Under the pieces are notes generated by a model, which made no database searches, was not told the origin of the DNA, and saw only the letters and a program-made list of their open reading frames with translations. A stretch of 64,000 nt of DNA from positions 1 through 64,000 of the forward strand of contig JAAYBR010000001.1 of the NCBI GenBank assembly GCA_012730045.1, in the 5' to 3' direction. Below are positions 14,806 to 24,810 of this stretch, one piece after another. This DNA comes from Candidatus Hydrogenedentota bacterium (GTDB taxonomy: Bacteria > Hydrogenedentota > Hydrogenedentia > Hydrogenedentales > CAITNO01). The position numbers were made by a program, and so were the translations under genes. Position 1 is the first letter of the stretch; each line of letters starts with the position of its first letter.

Positions 14806-17800
14806 ATGCCAGAGACAACCATTCCATTCCCCCCCCTCGGCGCGGTCGGGCCCCTGGTCGCCGCGCTCCGGGAAAAGGGGCGCCGCGCCGCCCTGACGGG
14901 GGCGTGGGGCTCGGCGAAAACCCTGGCGGCCGCCCAGGCCGCCGAGGCCCTGGGCGCGCCCCTGTTCGCCGTGGCCCCCGGGCGCGTCGAGGCCGAGGCG
15001 CTCCACGACGACCTCTGCACCCTCTTCGGCGAGGAGCGCTGCGCCCTCTTCCCCGCGTGGGAGGTGCTTCCCACGGACCTCATGAGCCCGTCGGACGACA
15101 TCGTGGCGGAGCGCATGAACACCCTGGAGCGCATGCTCGCCGCCCGCGACGCGGGCGCGCCGCTGCATGTGGCGGCCCCCTTGCGCGCGGTCATGCAGTA
15201 TGTGGCCGACCAGCGCCGGCTGCGCGCGGACACGCTCACCCTGCGCGAGGGGGAGGAGCGCGACCTGGACGACCTGCTGGCGCAGCTGGTCAAACTCGGC
15301 TACGAGCGCGATGTGATGGTGGAGCGGCGCGGGGATTTCAGCCTGCGCGGCGGCATTCTGGACGTGTTTCCCATCTCCTCCGAGCTGCCCTTCCGCCTGG
15401 AGTTCTTCGGCGACCGCATCGAGTCCCTGCGCCTCTTCGAGCCCGAGACCCAGCGCAGCGTGGGCAAGGCCGTCTCCGTCACCCTGGCGCCCCGGTCGGA
15501 GAAGGCCCTGCTGGCCGAGGGCCTGCGCGCCGGACGCCACAAGGCCGCCCTCACGGAGTACCTGCCCGGCAACACGCTGGTGCTCGCGGACGAGCCCGTG
15601 TCCCTCGCGGAGAAGGCCGCGGAGATCGCGGAGCAGTCCCGGAACAACCCCTTCTTCATGTCGCCGGAGGACCTGGAGAAACGCCTCGGCGCGTTCCGCC
15701 GCCTGGACGCGGCGCAGTCGCCCTTCGACCCCCTTCCGGGCGTGAAGCCCGTGCGGATGGCCACACTTTCGGTCATGAACTTCAGCGGGCGCGGCCCGGA
15801 GTTCTGGGAGCAGATGCGCCGCTGGGAGCAGGAGCGCTACGCCGTCACCCTGTTCTGCGTGAACACGGGCGAGCAGCGCCGCCTGCTGGAGCTGCTGGAG
15901 GAGCAGGGGTTCATGCCGGGGCGCGGCGGGGACTTCGACCTGCGCGTGCGGGTGGGGCGGCTTCGGGCGGGTTTTGTGTCGCCCGCGGACCGGCTGGCCG
16001 TCCTGAGCGAGGGCGAGATCTTCGGCCGCCACTACGTGCGCCGCCGCCGCCGCCGCTTCGAGGCGGGGGCCGCGGTCACGCAGTTCAGCGACCTGAAGGC
16101 GGGCGACTACATCGTCCACGAGGTCCACGGCGTGGGCCGCTACCTGGGTCTGAAACGCTTCGCCGGGAAGGCGGGCGACTACATGGCCCTTCAGTACGCG
16201 GGGGGCGACACGGTCTACGTGCCCATCACGCACATGGACCAGATACAGAAGTTTGTGGGCGGCGAGGGCGCGCTGCCGAAGATGGACCGCATCGGCGGGG
16301 CGAGCTGGGCGCGGCGGCGCGCGCGCGTGAAGAAGGCGGTCCGCGAGATGACGGACGCGCTGGTGCGGCTCTACGCCGCGCGGGAGACCGTGCGCGGCCA
16401 CGCGTTCGGCCCGGACACCCCGTGGCAGCACGAGTTCGAGGACGCCTTCGAGTACACCGAAACGCCGGACCAGGCGCGGGCCATCGCGGAGACCAAGCGG
16501 GACATGGAGTCGCACCGGCCCATGGACCGGCTCATCTGCGGCGACGTGGGCTACGGCAAGACGGAGGTGGCGCTGCGGGCGGCGTTCAAGGCCGCCATGG
16601 ACGGCAGGCAGGCCGCCGTGCTCGCGCCGACGACCGTGCTCGCCCAGCAGCACTACAACACCTTCCGCGAGCGCATGGCCGACTACCCCGTGCGGATCGG
16701 CCTGCTCAACCGCTTTCGCACGCCCGCCCAGATCCGCGAGACGGTCCACCAGCTCCGCGACGGCGAGCTGGACATCGTCATCGGCACGCACCGGCTCCTG
16801 TCCAAGGACATCGTGTTCCGCGACCTGGGCCTCGTGGTGATTGACGAGGAGCAGCGCTTCGGCGTGGCGCACAAGGAGCGGCTCAAGCAGCTGCGCACGC
16901 ATGTGGACGTGCTGACGCTGTCGGCCACGCCCATCCCGCGCACGCTCCACATGTCCCTCATCGGCATCCGCGACATGAGCGTCATCAACACGGCGCCCAA
17001 CGACCGCCTGCCGATCCACACCTGCGTGGAGGCGTGGGACGCCAACCTGATCCGCGAGGCCGTGGAGCGCGAGCTGGCGCGCCAGGGCCAGGTCTTCTTC
17101 CTGCACAACCGCGTGCAGACCATCGAAAAGGCCGCCGCCTTCGTCGGCAAGCTCGTGCCGCGCGTGCGCGTCGGCGTGGGCCACGGCCAGATGCCCAAGC
17201 ACGCCCTGGAGGAGGTCATGACGGCCTTCGTCAACCGCGAGCTGGACGTGCTGGTCTGCACGACCATCATCGGCTCCGGCATTGACATCCCCAACGCGTA
17301 CACGATCATCGTGGACCGGGCGGACCATTTCGGGCTCAGCCAGCTCTACCAGATCCGAGGCCGCGTGGGCCGCTACAAGCACCGCGCCTTCGCCTACCTC
17401 CTCGTGCCCGGAGACCGCGCCCTCACCGAGGACGCCCAGCTCCGCCTCAAGGCCCTGGAGGACTTCTCCGCCCTCGGGTCGGGCTACCGCATCGCCATGC
17501 GCGACCTCGAAATCCGCGGCGCCGGCGACCTCCTCGGCGCGGACCAGGCCGGGCACATCGCCGAGGTCGGCTATGAGACCTACCGCCAGCTTATCGAGGA
17601 CGCCGTGGCCGAGGCCCGCGGACGCCCCGCGCGCCGCCGCCAGCTCCCGCCCCTCGACGCCCCCGTGGACGCCCACATCCCCGAGGACTACATCCCCACG
17701 GGCCAGCAAAAGATGACCATGTACCGGCGGCTGGCGGGCGTCGGCTCCGTCGAGGAGCTCCGCGAACTGCGCGACGAGCTGCGCGACCGCTTCGGCCCGC

Positions 17801-18111
17801 CGCCCGCGCCCGTGGACCGCCTGCTCCAGGTGATGGAGGCCCGCGTGCTCGGGCTGGACGCGGGGGCCACCGCCGTCCGCGCCGGCCGCGCGGAGATCTT
17901 TGTGGCATTTGAAAGCGCCGCCACGCTTCCCCAGGCCGGCGAGGCGCGGCTCCGCCGCCTCTTCCAGGGAAGGCTCCGCCTCGACCTCCACGACAAGCCC
18001 GCCGCCGTGCTCACCCTGCCCCCCGCCGCCGACCCCCTCCGCGAATGCCTCGACTTCCTCCAAGTCCTCGCCCGCGAACGCGCCGGAGAGGGGGACGGGG
18101 AGGAGGAGTAG
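14806..18111 (+). CDS. mfd: Transcription-repair coupling factor Mfd
   Basis: The product has 1101 residues, within the usual Mfd range. Domains in order are the UvrB-like N-terminal module (about 10-380, FPAWEVLPTDLMSPSDD), the CarD/RID RNA-polymerase-binding domain (about 430-495, starting GDYIVHEVHGVGRYLG), the RecG-like translocase with Walker A GDVGYGKT (579-586) and DEEQ at 680-683, and the C-terminal TRCF domain (about 950-1070). Mfd removes RNA polymerase stalled at lesions and recruits UvrA. The start ATG 14806 is chosen at MPETTIPF; a longer frame overlaps purA. A 1192-residue frame on the other strand is a shadow. Confidence 0.94.
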   Translation: MPETTIPFPPLGAVGPLVAALREKGRRAALTGAWGSAKTLAAAQAAEALGAPLFAVAPGRVEAEALHDDLCTLFGEERCALFPAWEVLPTDLMSPSDDIVAERMNTLERMLAARDAGAPLHVAAPLRAVMQYVADQRRLRADTLTLREGEERDLDDLLAQLVKLGYERDVMVERRGDFSLRGGILDVFPISSELPFRLEFFGDRIESLRLFEPETQRSVGKAVSVTLAPRSEKALLAEGLRAGRHKAALTEYLPGNTLVLADEPVSLAEKAAEIAEQSRNNPFFMSPEDLEKRLGAFRRLDAAQSPFDPLPGVKPVRMATLSVMNFSGRGPEFWEQMRRWEQERYAVTLFCVNTGEQRRLLELLEEQGFMPGRGGDFDLRVRVGRLRAGFVSPADRLAVLSEGEIFGRHYVRRRRRRFEAGAAVTQFSDLKAGDYIVHEVHGVGRYLGLKRFAGKAGDYMALQYAGGDTVYVPITHMDQIQKFVGGEGALPKMDRIGGASWARRRARVKKAVREMTDALVRLYAARETVRGHAFGPDTPWQHEFEDAFEYTETPDQARAIAETKRDMESHRPMDRLICGDVGYGKTEVALRAAFKAAMDGRQAAVLAPTTVLAQQHYNTFRERMADYPVRIGLLNRFRTPAQIRETVHQLRDGELDIVIGTHRLLSKDIVFRDLGLVVIDEEQRFGVAHKERLKQLRTHVDVLTLSATPIPRTLHMSLIGIRDMSVINTAPNDRLPIHTCVEAWDANLIREAVERELARQGQVFFLHNRVQTIEKAAAFVGKLVPRVRVGVGHGQMPKHALEEVMTAFVNRELDVLVCTTIIGSGIDIPNAYTIIVDRADHFGLSQLYQIRGRVGRYKHRAFAYLLVPGDRALTEDAQLRLKALEDFSALGSGYRIAMRDLEIRGAGDLLGADQAGHIAEVGYETYRQLIEDAVAEARGRPARRRQLPPLDAPVDAHIPEDYIPTGQQKMTMYRRLAGVGSVEELRELRDELRDRFGPPPAPVDRLLQVMEARVLGLDAGATAVRAGRAEIFVAFESAATLPQAGEARLRRLFQGRLRLDLHDKPAAVLTLPPAADPLRECLDFLQVLARERAGEGDGEEE

Positions 18112-18600
18112 GCCGCCGCGCTGGTGACATGCGCCAGAAGGCCAGGCTAGAGCCTGGCGCTCCCAGGGGGCGCGATGGGCCGGTCATCCAACGGCCGCCG
18201 CGCTCCTGCAACACCACGGCTTCGACGTGTCCCTTACCCCGAAAGGACAGATACCCGCCGGTCAGTGCGCCCTGCCCCCCCCAGCGCACGGATAGCCGCC
18301 GGTCAGTGCACCCTGTCCCCCCAGCGCACGGGTAGCCGTCGGTCAGCGCACCCTGGGATCGCCAGGCTCCAGCCTGGCTGGGTCCACTCCACGGCCCAAG
18401 TACGGCGCGTTGACCCAAGAACATGCCTGGAGAGCGAAGACAAGGCCGCCGGGACGGCGGCGCTACGGGCGCGCTGACCCAACATGGAGCATGGAAGGCG
18501 AAGACAAGGCCGCCGGGACGGCGGCGCTACGTGGGCGTCGTCCACCGGTTGTCTCCGTAGGGGCGAATCATCCTTCGCCCTCTTTCCGGGAACGCCAATC
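18112..18600. repeat. Gene-free intergenic cluster of repeats
   Basis: Between convergent mfd and ygiQ lie a family C palindrome at 18140-18175 (CCAGGCTAGAGCCTGG with GCTCCCAGGGGGCGCG), a 40-base tandem repeat at 18250-18357, a second family C copy at 18352-18386, and two family B elements at 18438-18466 and 18502-18530. No gene is seen, and reading frames across it follow the repeat units. Confidence 0.8.
18250..18357. repeat. Tandem 40-41 base repeat, 2.7 copies
   Basis: Units begin at 18250, 18291 and 18331. Each has the frame GATAGCCGCCGGTCAGTGC, then CCCTG, a run of C, and AGCGCACG. Copies differ by a few bases. There are no spacers, so it is not a CRISPR. Confidence 0.8.
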
Positions 18601-20436
18601 TCACCCCCTGCCGGGTTTCTCCTCCCCCAGGAGGATGCGGTGCTGGCGGAGGCGTTCGGCGTCGGTGCGGGCTACGGGGAGGGGGTTCCCCTGGGGGTCT
18701 ATGCCCGCGTAGTACATGGCGGTGGCGACGGTGCCGGGGGTGGGGATGAAGCACTGGACCTGACGGGGCCGCCAGCCGCGGGCTTCCAGCCAGCCGGCGA
18801 GGGCGCGCATGTCGTCGTCCGTGCAGCCGGGGAAGGCGGTGATGAGGTAGGGGATGACGTACTGCTCCTTGCCCGCGCCGCGGGTGCCCTCGTCGAAGAG
18901 GCGCAGGAATTCCTCGAAACGGGCGAAGGGGGGCTTGCGCATGAGGCGCAGCACCTTGTCGTCGCAGTGCTCGGGGGCCACCTTGAGCTGCCCGCCCACA
19001 AACTCACCCACCAGCGCGCGCAGGAAGTCCCCGTCGTTGTCGGCGAGGTCGTAGCGGATGCCGCTGGCGACGCGGACATGGCGGACGCCGTCCAGGGCGG
19101 CGATCCGGCGCAGGAGGTCCAGATAGGCGTTCTCGTCGGGCCGGAAATGGCGGCAGACCCGCGGCGTGAGGCAGTCGGGCCGGGCGCAGGCGTCGGGGTC
19201 GGCGGCGCAGCGGGCGCGCCACATGTTGGCCGTGGGTCCGCCCACATCGCTGATGGACCCCTTCCACGCCGGGTGCCGCGTGAGGGCGCGCGCCTCCTCC
19301 AGCAGGGAGTCCGCGCCGCGCGACTGGATGCGGCGGCCCTGGTGCAGGGCGATGGAGCAGAAGGTGCAGCCTCCGGCGCAGCCGCGGTGCGCGGTCATGC
19401 TGAAGCGGATCATCTCGGCGGCGGGCACGGGCTCCCGGTGCGAGGGGTGCGGGTCGCGGGTAAAGGACAGGCCGTGGAGCCGGTCCATCTCCGCCTCCGA
19501 CAGGGGCACTGCGGGGGGCGTAAAGACGACCTGCCGTTTTCCGCAGGCCTGCACGGCCCACTGGACGCCCTGGTGGGTCTGGCGCTCCAGCGCGAGGGTG
19601 GCGCGCATGAGCGCCTTGGGGTCCGCGAGGATGTCCTCATGCGACGGCAGGCGCACCCAGTCCGCCGGGGGCGGCGCGCCGGGCAGGTCCCCCAGCCGCT
19701 CCTCCGACGCCGCGCAGCACGCGGTGCCCGGGATGCCCGCCAGCGCCTCCGCAGCCGGGGTGTCCGGCGCGCGCGCCTCCAGCCGCCGCGCAACCTCCAG
19801 CACGGCGCGCTCGCCCATGCCGCAGACCACGAGGTCGGCCTTGCTGTCGAGGAGAATCGGGCGGCGCAGGCTGTCGCTCCAGAAGTCGTAGTGGCTGGCG
19901 CGGCGCAGGGACGCCTCGACGCCCCCCAGCACCACGGGCAGGCCGGGGAAGGCGTGGCGCACGAGGCCGGTGTAGACGATGCACGCGCGGTTGGGCCGCG
20001 CGCCGTGGCGGTCGCCGGGGGTGTAGGCGTCGTCGTGGCGGAGTTTGCGGAAGGCCGTATAGTGCGCGAGCATCGAGTCCAGCGCGCCCGCCGTCACCCC
20101 GGCGAAAAGTCGGGGCCGCCCGAGGCGCAGGAAGTCCTCCGGCGTGTCCCAGCGCGGCTGGGCGATGATGCCCACGCGGTACCCGTGGGCCTGGAGCCAC
20201 CGGCCGATGAGCGCCGCGCCGAACGACGGGTGGTCCACATAGGCGTCCCCCGTCACCAGCAGCACGTCCAGCGCCTCCCAGCCGAGGCGGTCCATCTCCT
20301 CCCGCGACACGGGCAGCGGCGCGGGCCCGGCCTCCCGCGGCGGACGCGCGCGCCCCCCGCCCCCGGACCGTGCCGGGGCGGGGGCGGGTCCGCGCGGCGG
20401 GCCGCCGCGTTGGGGGGGACGCTGTCCGCGCATCAT
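18601..20436 (-). CDS. ygiQ: YgiQ-family radical SAM protein
   Basis: The protein has 611 residues. The N-terminal 60 residues are a low-complexity Gly/Pro/Arg tail, followed by the YgiQ N-terminal domain ([20 protein letters not shown]), a conserved [11 protein letters not shown] stretch, and the radical-SAM motif CAGGCTFC with Cys353, Cys357 and Cys360. The C-terminal part has the KVAPEHCDD and [10 protein letters not shown] motifs of the family. YgiQ proteins are conserved but their reaction is not established. The start at 20436 (ATGATG) has GGGAGAG upstream. It follows the PhoPQ-related gene by 19 bases on the same strand. Confidence 0.85.
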   Translation of the reverse strand: MMRGQRPPQRGGPPRGPAPAPARSGGGGRARPPREAGPAPLPVSREEMDRLGWEALDVLLVTGDAYVDHPSFGAALIGRWLQAHGYRVGIIAQPRWDTPEDFLRLGRPRLFAGVTAGALDSMLAHYTAFRKLRHDDAYTPGDRHGARPNRACIVYTGLVRHAFPGLPVVLGGVEASLRRASHYDFWSDSLRRPILLDSKADLVVCGMGERAVLEVARRLEARAPDTPAAEALAGIPGTACCAASEERLGDLPGAPPPADWVRLPSHEDILADPKALMRATLALERQTHQGVQWAVQACGKRQVVFTPPAVPLSEAEMDRLHGLSFTRDPHPSHREPVPAAEMIRFSMTAHRGCAGGCTFCSIALHQGRRIQSRGADSLLEEARALTRHPAWKGSISDVGGPTANMWRARCAADPDACARPDCLTPRVCRHFRPDENAYLDLLRRIAALDGVRHVRVASGIRYDLADNDGDFLRALVGEFVGGQLKVAPEHCDDKVLRLMRKPPFARFEEFLRLFDEGTRGAGKEQYVIPYLITAFPGCTDDDMRALAGWLEARGWRPRQVQCFIPTPGTVATAMYYAGIDPQGNPLPVARTDAERLRQHRILLGEEKPGRG

Positions 20437-20455
20437 GCTCTCCCGTGGGTGGGCC

Positions 20456-21826
20456 CTACTTCTTCGGCGGGTAGGCGTCCGGCAGGATGCTCACACCCGT
20501 GGTGAAGACGAAGGGGAAGGGGAAGTCGCCGTTGGGGAACTCCATCTCCAGGAAGAAGGCCGTCCAGCCCTTTTCCGGGGCTTTGACGTCCGTGGTGTAG
20601 ACGCCGTCTGCGGACAGGGGAAACTCGACGGCCTCGTGCTTCTTGCCGAGGGTTTCCAGCCGGAAGTCGCGGGCGTCGGGGTTCACGGCCTTCCACAGGC
20701 GCACCGCCGTCGGCTTGGTCTCGCAGCGGACCGTGAGCGATCCGTCCGTGGCACGGTCCCAGGCGAACTTCGGACGCGGCGTGCCCGCCATGAGGGCGTG
20801 GTAGAAGCCCGCGATGCGGAAATAGGCGTCGGCGTTCAGGCCGTGGTCCGTGTTCGGGAAATAGCAGAGGAACTTCTCGTCCTTCAGCCCCTCCCAGTAA
20901 AAGCGCCAGGAGTCCGCCGGGAAGAACTGGTCGCCCGCGGAGTTGCAGACGTACTTTGGCATGGTCAGCCGGTCGCGGTAGCTGTACGGGTCCACGACGT
21001 CCAGCAGCGCCTTCATCTCCGGCGTGTGCAGCCGGTCCGTGATCTTCATGTCCACATAGTCGGAGACCGAGGGCGCCCAGAACCCGTAGGCGTTGATGTG
21101 GTTTTCGAGCGAGGGGATGAAGTTGAGCACGTCAATGACCGCCGGGGCGATGCCGATGACCCGCTTGTCCACCGCCGCGACGGTCCAGGTGGTCCAGCCG
21201 CGTTTGGACCCGCCCGCCACGAAGAATCCGTCCGTCTGCGGGAACTCCTTCTGCACGAGGTCCATGGCGCGGACCACGGCCTTCGTCATGGGCAGCCGCG
21301 CCAGCCAGACCGGGTCGCCGCCCTGGAGGAACTTGTCCCACCCGTAGGTGATCAGCTCGTCCTCCTTGCGGCCCTTCTCGGCATAGCGCGGGTCCGTCTC
21401 GTCCGGGAAGCGCAGGGGCTGGTTGGGGATCTGCCTCACCTGCGCCACAATGGACTTTGTCGCCAGGGCGATTTTGTCAAAGGGGTCGTTCTCCGGCGAG
21501 GGCTCCGCCTTCAGCGGGTTGCCGCCGCCGCCGATGAACATCATCGCCTTCGTGAACGCCGTCTCCTTCGGCACCGTCACCACCACCTCGTGCTCCCACA
21601 GCGGGCGGTCCACCTGCGACGCGTCCAGCCACGTCTGCGAGACCATGTGGTAGAGGTAGGTGGTCGCCGCCGCACTCTCGGACTTCCCCGCCAGGGTGTA
21701 CTTGAACGCCGGGTCCGGCGCCGCCACATAGTCGTCCAACGGCGTCGCAACCGCCACCGCGCACCCCAGCATGCACACCGCCGCCGCCAGGACAAGCCGT
21801 CCAAACATCATCTGCCTGCGCGTCAT
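20456..21826 (-). CDS. Exported PhoPQ-activated pathogenicity-related (PqaA-like) protein
   Basis: This 456-residue protein has a signal peptide (hydrophobic core at about 8-26) and matches the PhoPQ_related family, an alpha/beta-hydrolase fold. The expected nucleophile elbow is GGSKRG with Ser207, in [14 protein letters not shown]. Conserved landmarks include [28 protein letters not shown] and the His in FPNTDHGLN, which would complete a Ser-Asp-His triad. Homologues are common in Planctomycetes and Lentisphaerae; the substrate is unknown. It would act in the periplasm or outside the cell. Start 21826 has AGGAGA upstream. Confidence 0.82.
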   Translation of the reverse strand: MTRRQMMFGRLVLAAAVCMLGCAVAVATPLDDYVAAPDPAFKYTLAGKSESAAATTYLYHMVSQTWLDASQVDRPLWEHEVVVTVPKETAFTKAMMFIGGGGNPLKAEPSPENDPFDKIALATKSIVAQVRQIPNQPLRFPDETDPRYAEKGRKEDELITYGWDKFLQGGDPVWLARLPMTKAVVRAMDLVQKEFPQTDGFFVAGGSKRGWTTWTVAAVDKRVIGIAPAVIDVLNFIPSLENHINAYGFWAPSVSDYVDMKITDRLHTPEMKALLDVVDPYSYRDRLTMPKYVCNSAGDQFFPADSWRFYWEGLKDEKFLCYFPNTDHGLNADAYFRIAGFYHALMAGTPRPKFAWDRATDGSLTVRCETKPTAVRLWKAVNPDARDFRLETLGKKHEAVEFPLSADGVYTTDVKAPEKGWTAFFLEMEFPNGDFPFPFVFTTGVSILPDAYPPKK

Positions 21827-21921
21827 CGGAAATCTCCTGTCCGGCGGGAAGCCGGTCTGGTTGCCTCGGGAAGGCGGTCAGTGTGACACACTCTCCCTGA
21901 AAACACAACATGCGGGCGGTT

Positions 21922-22002
21922 CATCGGTGTTCATCCCTGTTCATCGGTGGTTCTCCTTAGAGGAGGGAGGCAACCACCGATGAACACCGATGAACACCGA
22001 TG
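21922..22002. repeat. Large inverted repeat of GATGAACACC units
   Basis: Two 31-base arms (21922-21952 and 21972-22002) are inverted copies with two mismatches. Each arm consists of repeats of ACCGATGAAC. The 19-base loop is purine/pyrimidine rich. It lies between the 5' end of the PhoPQ-related gene and the 3' end of the AAA ATPase gene, and could form a stable hairpin in either strand. Confidence 0.85.
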
Positions 22003-22074
22003 AGGAAGGAAGATGCCGCAGCGGCCGGGGAGAGGGCAGGAGCGGAGGGCGGCGAACCGCACGGGCGGCTTTCC

Positions 22075-22809
22075 TCACTCGCCCGTGAGTTCGCGCAGGA
22101 TGCCCTCCCGGTGGGCGAAGAAGTCGCTGGCGACGCGGTAGTGCTCGGTCTCCTCGTAGGGCGTCACGGTGATGCCGTCCGCGGACAGGACGTGGATGCG
22201 CGCGCGGGGATAAGCCATGAGTATGGGCGAGTGGGTGGCGATGATGAACTGGGAGTTCTCCCGCGCGAGCCCGGCCATCAGGGACAGCAGCGCCATCTGG
22301 CGCGTGGGGGAAAGCGCGGCCTCCGGCTCGTCGAAGACATACAGGCCGTTGCCCCGAAGCCGCTTCGTCATGAGGGTCATGAACGCCTCGCCGTGGGAGC
22401 AGGCGTGGAGCGACTCCCCGCCGTAGGGAACCAGCCCGCCGTCCGCTTCCAGCGACTCGAGGTAGGTGGCGGCGTTGTAGAAGGTCTCGGCGCGGAGAAA
22501 GAAGCCGTCCCGGGGTCGGCGCACGCCGCGCACGAGGCGGAGGTGCTCATGGAGTCCGGCGTGAGTCTCCCTGGTCGAGAAGTTGAAGTTGCGGCTGCCG
22601 CCCTCCGGATTGAAGCCTGCGGCCACCGCGAGGGCCTCCAGCAGGGTGGATTTACCCGTGCCGTTCTCCCCCACGAGGAAGGTGACCTCCGGATGCAGGT
22701 CAAGGGTGTCCAGATGCCGGACGGCGGGGATGTTGAAGGGGTACTCGGCGAACGAGGGCACCCCCTCCCGCTTCAGGGACACGCTGCGGAGGAACTGGTC
22801 TGAAAGCAT
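22075..22809 (-). CDS. AAA/ABC-type ATPase of the SMC-like predicted ATPase group (COG3910-like)
   Basis: A 244-residue ATPase has Walker A GENGTGKST at 47-55, a Walker B with FDEPEAALSP, and an H-loop ATHSP. It is nearly a bare head domain with the short insert FYNAATYLESLE. The DEPEAALSPTRQ signature and IPAVRHLDTLDLHPEVTFLVGENG start match small predicted ATPases often found singly. Some relatives are parts of defence or DNA-repair systems, but there is no nuclease partner here, so I do not assign such a role. It is divergent from the Gly-repeat membrane protein gene by 131 bases. Confidence 0.8.
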   Translation of the reverse strand: MLSDQFLRSVSLKREGVPSFAEYPFNIPAVRHLDTLDLHPEVTFLVGENGTGKSTLLEALAVAAGFNPEGGSRNFNFSTRETHAGLHEHLRLVRGVRRPRDGFFLRAETFYNAATYLESLEADGGLVPYGGESLHACSHGEAFMTLMTKRLRGNGLYVFDEPEAALSPTRQMALLSLMAGLARENSQFIIATHSPILMAYPRARIHVLSADGITVTPYEETEHYRVASDFFAHREGILRELTGE

Positions 22810-22841
22810 GGCGCGCGGACTCCCGGCCCCTTCCGGGGCGG

Positions 22842-22871
22842 TTGATTTTCCGCCGGAGGCGCGCCTATAGT
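22842..22871 (+). promoter_or_regulatory. Predicted sigma70-type promoter for the Gly-repeat membrane protein
   Basis: TTGATT at 22842-22847 and TATAGT at 22866-22871 are separated by 18 bases, about 70 bases upstream of the start at 22941. Confidence 0.6.
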
Positions 22872-22940
22872 CAATTCATGGTTCGGTGACCGGCCCGGGG
22901 GCTGGAACCGGACACCACCCGGACGGGCCGGAGAGGTGTC

Positions 22941-23831
22941 ATGGGCGCATGGTTTTTGCCAACCTTCGAGGGGGAGCTGGAAACGCCGGAGGGGGCGGAG
23001 GAGGCGCTGGCGCGGGTTACGCGCGCCTTAAAGGAGCGCCGCCTGTTCCCCTTCACGAGCCCCCGCTGGCGGTATGAGATTGTGGAGTCCAGCCGGAACC
23101 GCCTGCGGTTCCGCGCGGCAAATCTGGCCACGGAAATCACCATCGGCCTGAACGACGTCTTCATGGAAACCTACGGCGGCAGGGCGCTGCGCTACAGCGT
23201 TTCGTCCTTCAAGTGGATTCTCTATGTCGTCGCGCTGGCGGGGGGCATCATGGCTTTCCAGGGCGCGCTGTTTCTGGTGCTGCCGTCTGTTGGCAACGGC
23301 ATGACCGGCGGAAACCCGGGCGCGCCCGTCTGGCTTCTTGCCGTGTCGCTCTTCTTCTTCCTCGTGGTGTTTTCCATGATCATGCTCCTGGTGCACCGCC
23401 CCATGGCCCGCCGGATGCTCGAGGCGCGGCTGCGCGCGGTCATTGCGGGGACGGATCCGGACGCGTCGCCGGAGGGGCGATTCATGACCAACAACGGCTA
23501 CCGGTACCGGTCTGAGGCGACCGTCTGGGGGCTGCCGCTGGTCAGCATCGCCGTCGGCCCCAAGGACGGAAGCCTGCGGGGGGTCGCGAAGGGGGTTATC
23601 GCCGTCGGCGACGTGGCGGTGGGCGTGGTGGCCGTGGGCGGGGCGGCGTTCGGTGGGGTGGCGCTTGGAGGGCTGGCCGTGGGTGCCCTGGCCGTGGGCG
23701 GGGCGGCGCTCGGCCTGACGGCCTTTGGCGGCCTGGCCGTGGGACTCCTCGCGTTCGGGGGGCTGGCCGTGGGGGTCGGTGCCGTGGGCGGACTCGCCAT
23801 TGGCATTTCGACTTTCTCCCCCGGCCCTTAA
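22941..23831 (+). CDS. Membrane protein with C-terminal five-residue Gly repeats
   Basis: The product has 296 residues. An N-terminal soluble part (about 1-88) is followed by two transmembrane helices (about 91-117 and 131-153), a linker, and a tail at about 222-292 made of roughly 13 tandem five-residue units with pattern [VLA]A[VFL]G[GVLA]. The period and aliphatic position recall pentapeptide-repeat beta helices, but Ala directly precedes the central residue and Gly follows it, so it is not the standard A(D/N)Lxx form. Start ATG 22941 has GGAGAGG upstream. I recognise no function. Confidence 0.75.
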   Translation: MGAWFLPTFEGELETPEGAEEALARVTRALKERRLFPFTSPRWRYEIVESSRNRLRFRAANLATEITIGLNDVFMETYGGRALRYSVSSFKWILYVVALAGGIMAFQGALFLVLPSVGNGMTGGNPGAPVWLLAVSLFFFLVVFSMIMLLVHRPMARRMLEARLRAVIAGTDPDASPEGRFMTNNGYRYRSEATVWGLPLVSIAVGPKDGSLRGVAKGVIAVGDVAVGVVAVGGAAFGGVALGGLAVGALAVGGAALGLTAFGGLAVGLLAFGGLAVGVGAVGGLAIGISTFSPGP

Positions 23832-23886
23832 TGCTAAGATGACCCCGCATGCGCGGCGGGATGCGCCGGCGCGGGGAGTCTTCCTT

Positions 23887-24810
23887 ATGGCGCAAAAAAT
23901 CGTGGTCACGGGCGCGGGCGGGTTTGTGGCGGGGAGCATTCTGGCGCAGGCGGGGTCGGCGGTGGGACTGCATGCCGTCACGCGGGGAAAACCGCTTCTG
24001 GAGCGGCCCGGCATCGTGTGGCATGCCGTGGACCCCGGCGACGGGACCCCGGTGGCGGAGCTCATCCAGGCCCTGCGGCCGGACGCGGTGATCCACACCG
24101 CCGCCATCGCGGACATTGATTATTGCGAGGCCCACCGCGACGAGGCGGAGCGGGTGAATGTCGCGTACACGCGCGCCGTGGCGCGCGCCTGCGCCGCCAC
24201 CGGCGCCCGGCTGGTCCACTGTTCCACGGACACGGTTTTCGACGGGGAGACGGGCCAGTATGCCGAGGACGCCCCGGTCCACCCCCTGAACTTCTACGGC
24301 GAAACCAAGGTGCGGGCGGAGGAGGCGGTGCGCGCGGCGCTGGCGAACGCCGTGGTCGCGCGGGTCTCGCTGGTGATGGGCCTGCCGGTGCTGGGGGTCG
24401 GCAACTCGTTCCTCGCAAAGATGATCGCGGCGTTCAAGGAGGGCCGCGAGGTCGGCGTGCCGCCGAACGAGATCCGCAGCGCCGTGGACGTGGCCACGCT
24501 GGGCCTCGCCCTGCTGGAGCTGGCGGGCCACCCCTTCACGGGGACGATGCACCTGTCGGGCAACGACCGCCAGAGCCGGGTGGACCTGGTGCGGCGGGTC
24601 GCCCGCCATTTGGGGTATCCTGAAAGCCTCGTGGTCCCGAAGGACCCGGGGAACATCCCCGGCCGCGCCCCGCGGCCCCGGGACGTGTCGCTGGACAACA
24701 CGCTCGCGCGCAGGACCCTCTCCACGCCCATGGCGGGCACGGAGGAGGGGCTGGACCGCGTGCTGGCACTGGAAAGGAAGACGAGACGTGGTGCCCAAGA
24801 TTCTGTTTGA
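23887..24810 (+). CDS. NAD(P)-dependent sugar reductase/epimerase (RmlD-like SDR)
   Basis: This 307-residue extended short-chain dehydrogenase starts at MAQKIVVTGAGG. The nucleotide loop is GAGGFVAG (9-16), the catalytic pair is Tyr137 and Lys141 in FYGETK, and the VHCSTDTVFDG and NVAYTRAVARAC stretches resemble dTDP-4-dehydrorhamnose reductases. It would reduce or rearrange a nucleotide sugar. The start at 23887 is chosen over an upstream frame because that frame runs into the Gly-repeat gene. Its 3' end overlaps the aminotransferase gene by 23 bases, so the two are coupled. Confidence 0.8.
   Translation: MAQKIVVTGAGGFVAGSILAQAGSAVGLHAVTRGKPLLERPGIVWHAVDPGDGTPVAELIQALRPDAVIHTAAIADIDYCEAHRDEAERVNVAYTRAVARACAATGARLVHCSTDTVFDGETGQYAEDAPVHPLNFYGETKVRAEEAVRAALANAVVARVSLVMGLPVLGVGNSFLAKMIAAFKEGREVGVPPNEIRSAVDVATLGLALLELAGHPFTGTMHLSGNDRQSRVDLVRRVARHLGYPESLVVPKDPGNIPGRAPRPRDVSLDNTLARRTLSTPMAGTEEGLDRVLALERKTRRGAQDSV

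Noticed and set aside
14485-18063. A 1192-codon open frame antisense to mfd, and similar long antisense frames at 35924-38713 and 58071-61172
   Set aside because: They mirror real genes with clear domains. High GC at third positions keeps the opposite strand open; their translations are Gly/Ala/Arg/His-rich with no domain.
18250-18357. CRISPR array
   Set aside because: The units abut without spacers and number fewer than three; no cas genes are near.
22075-22809. Single-gene defence ATPase (for example an OLD- or Gabija-type system)
   Set aside because: It has only the ATPase head; no TOPRIM or helicase partner lies beside it.
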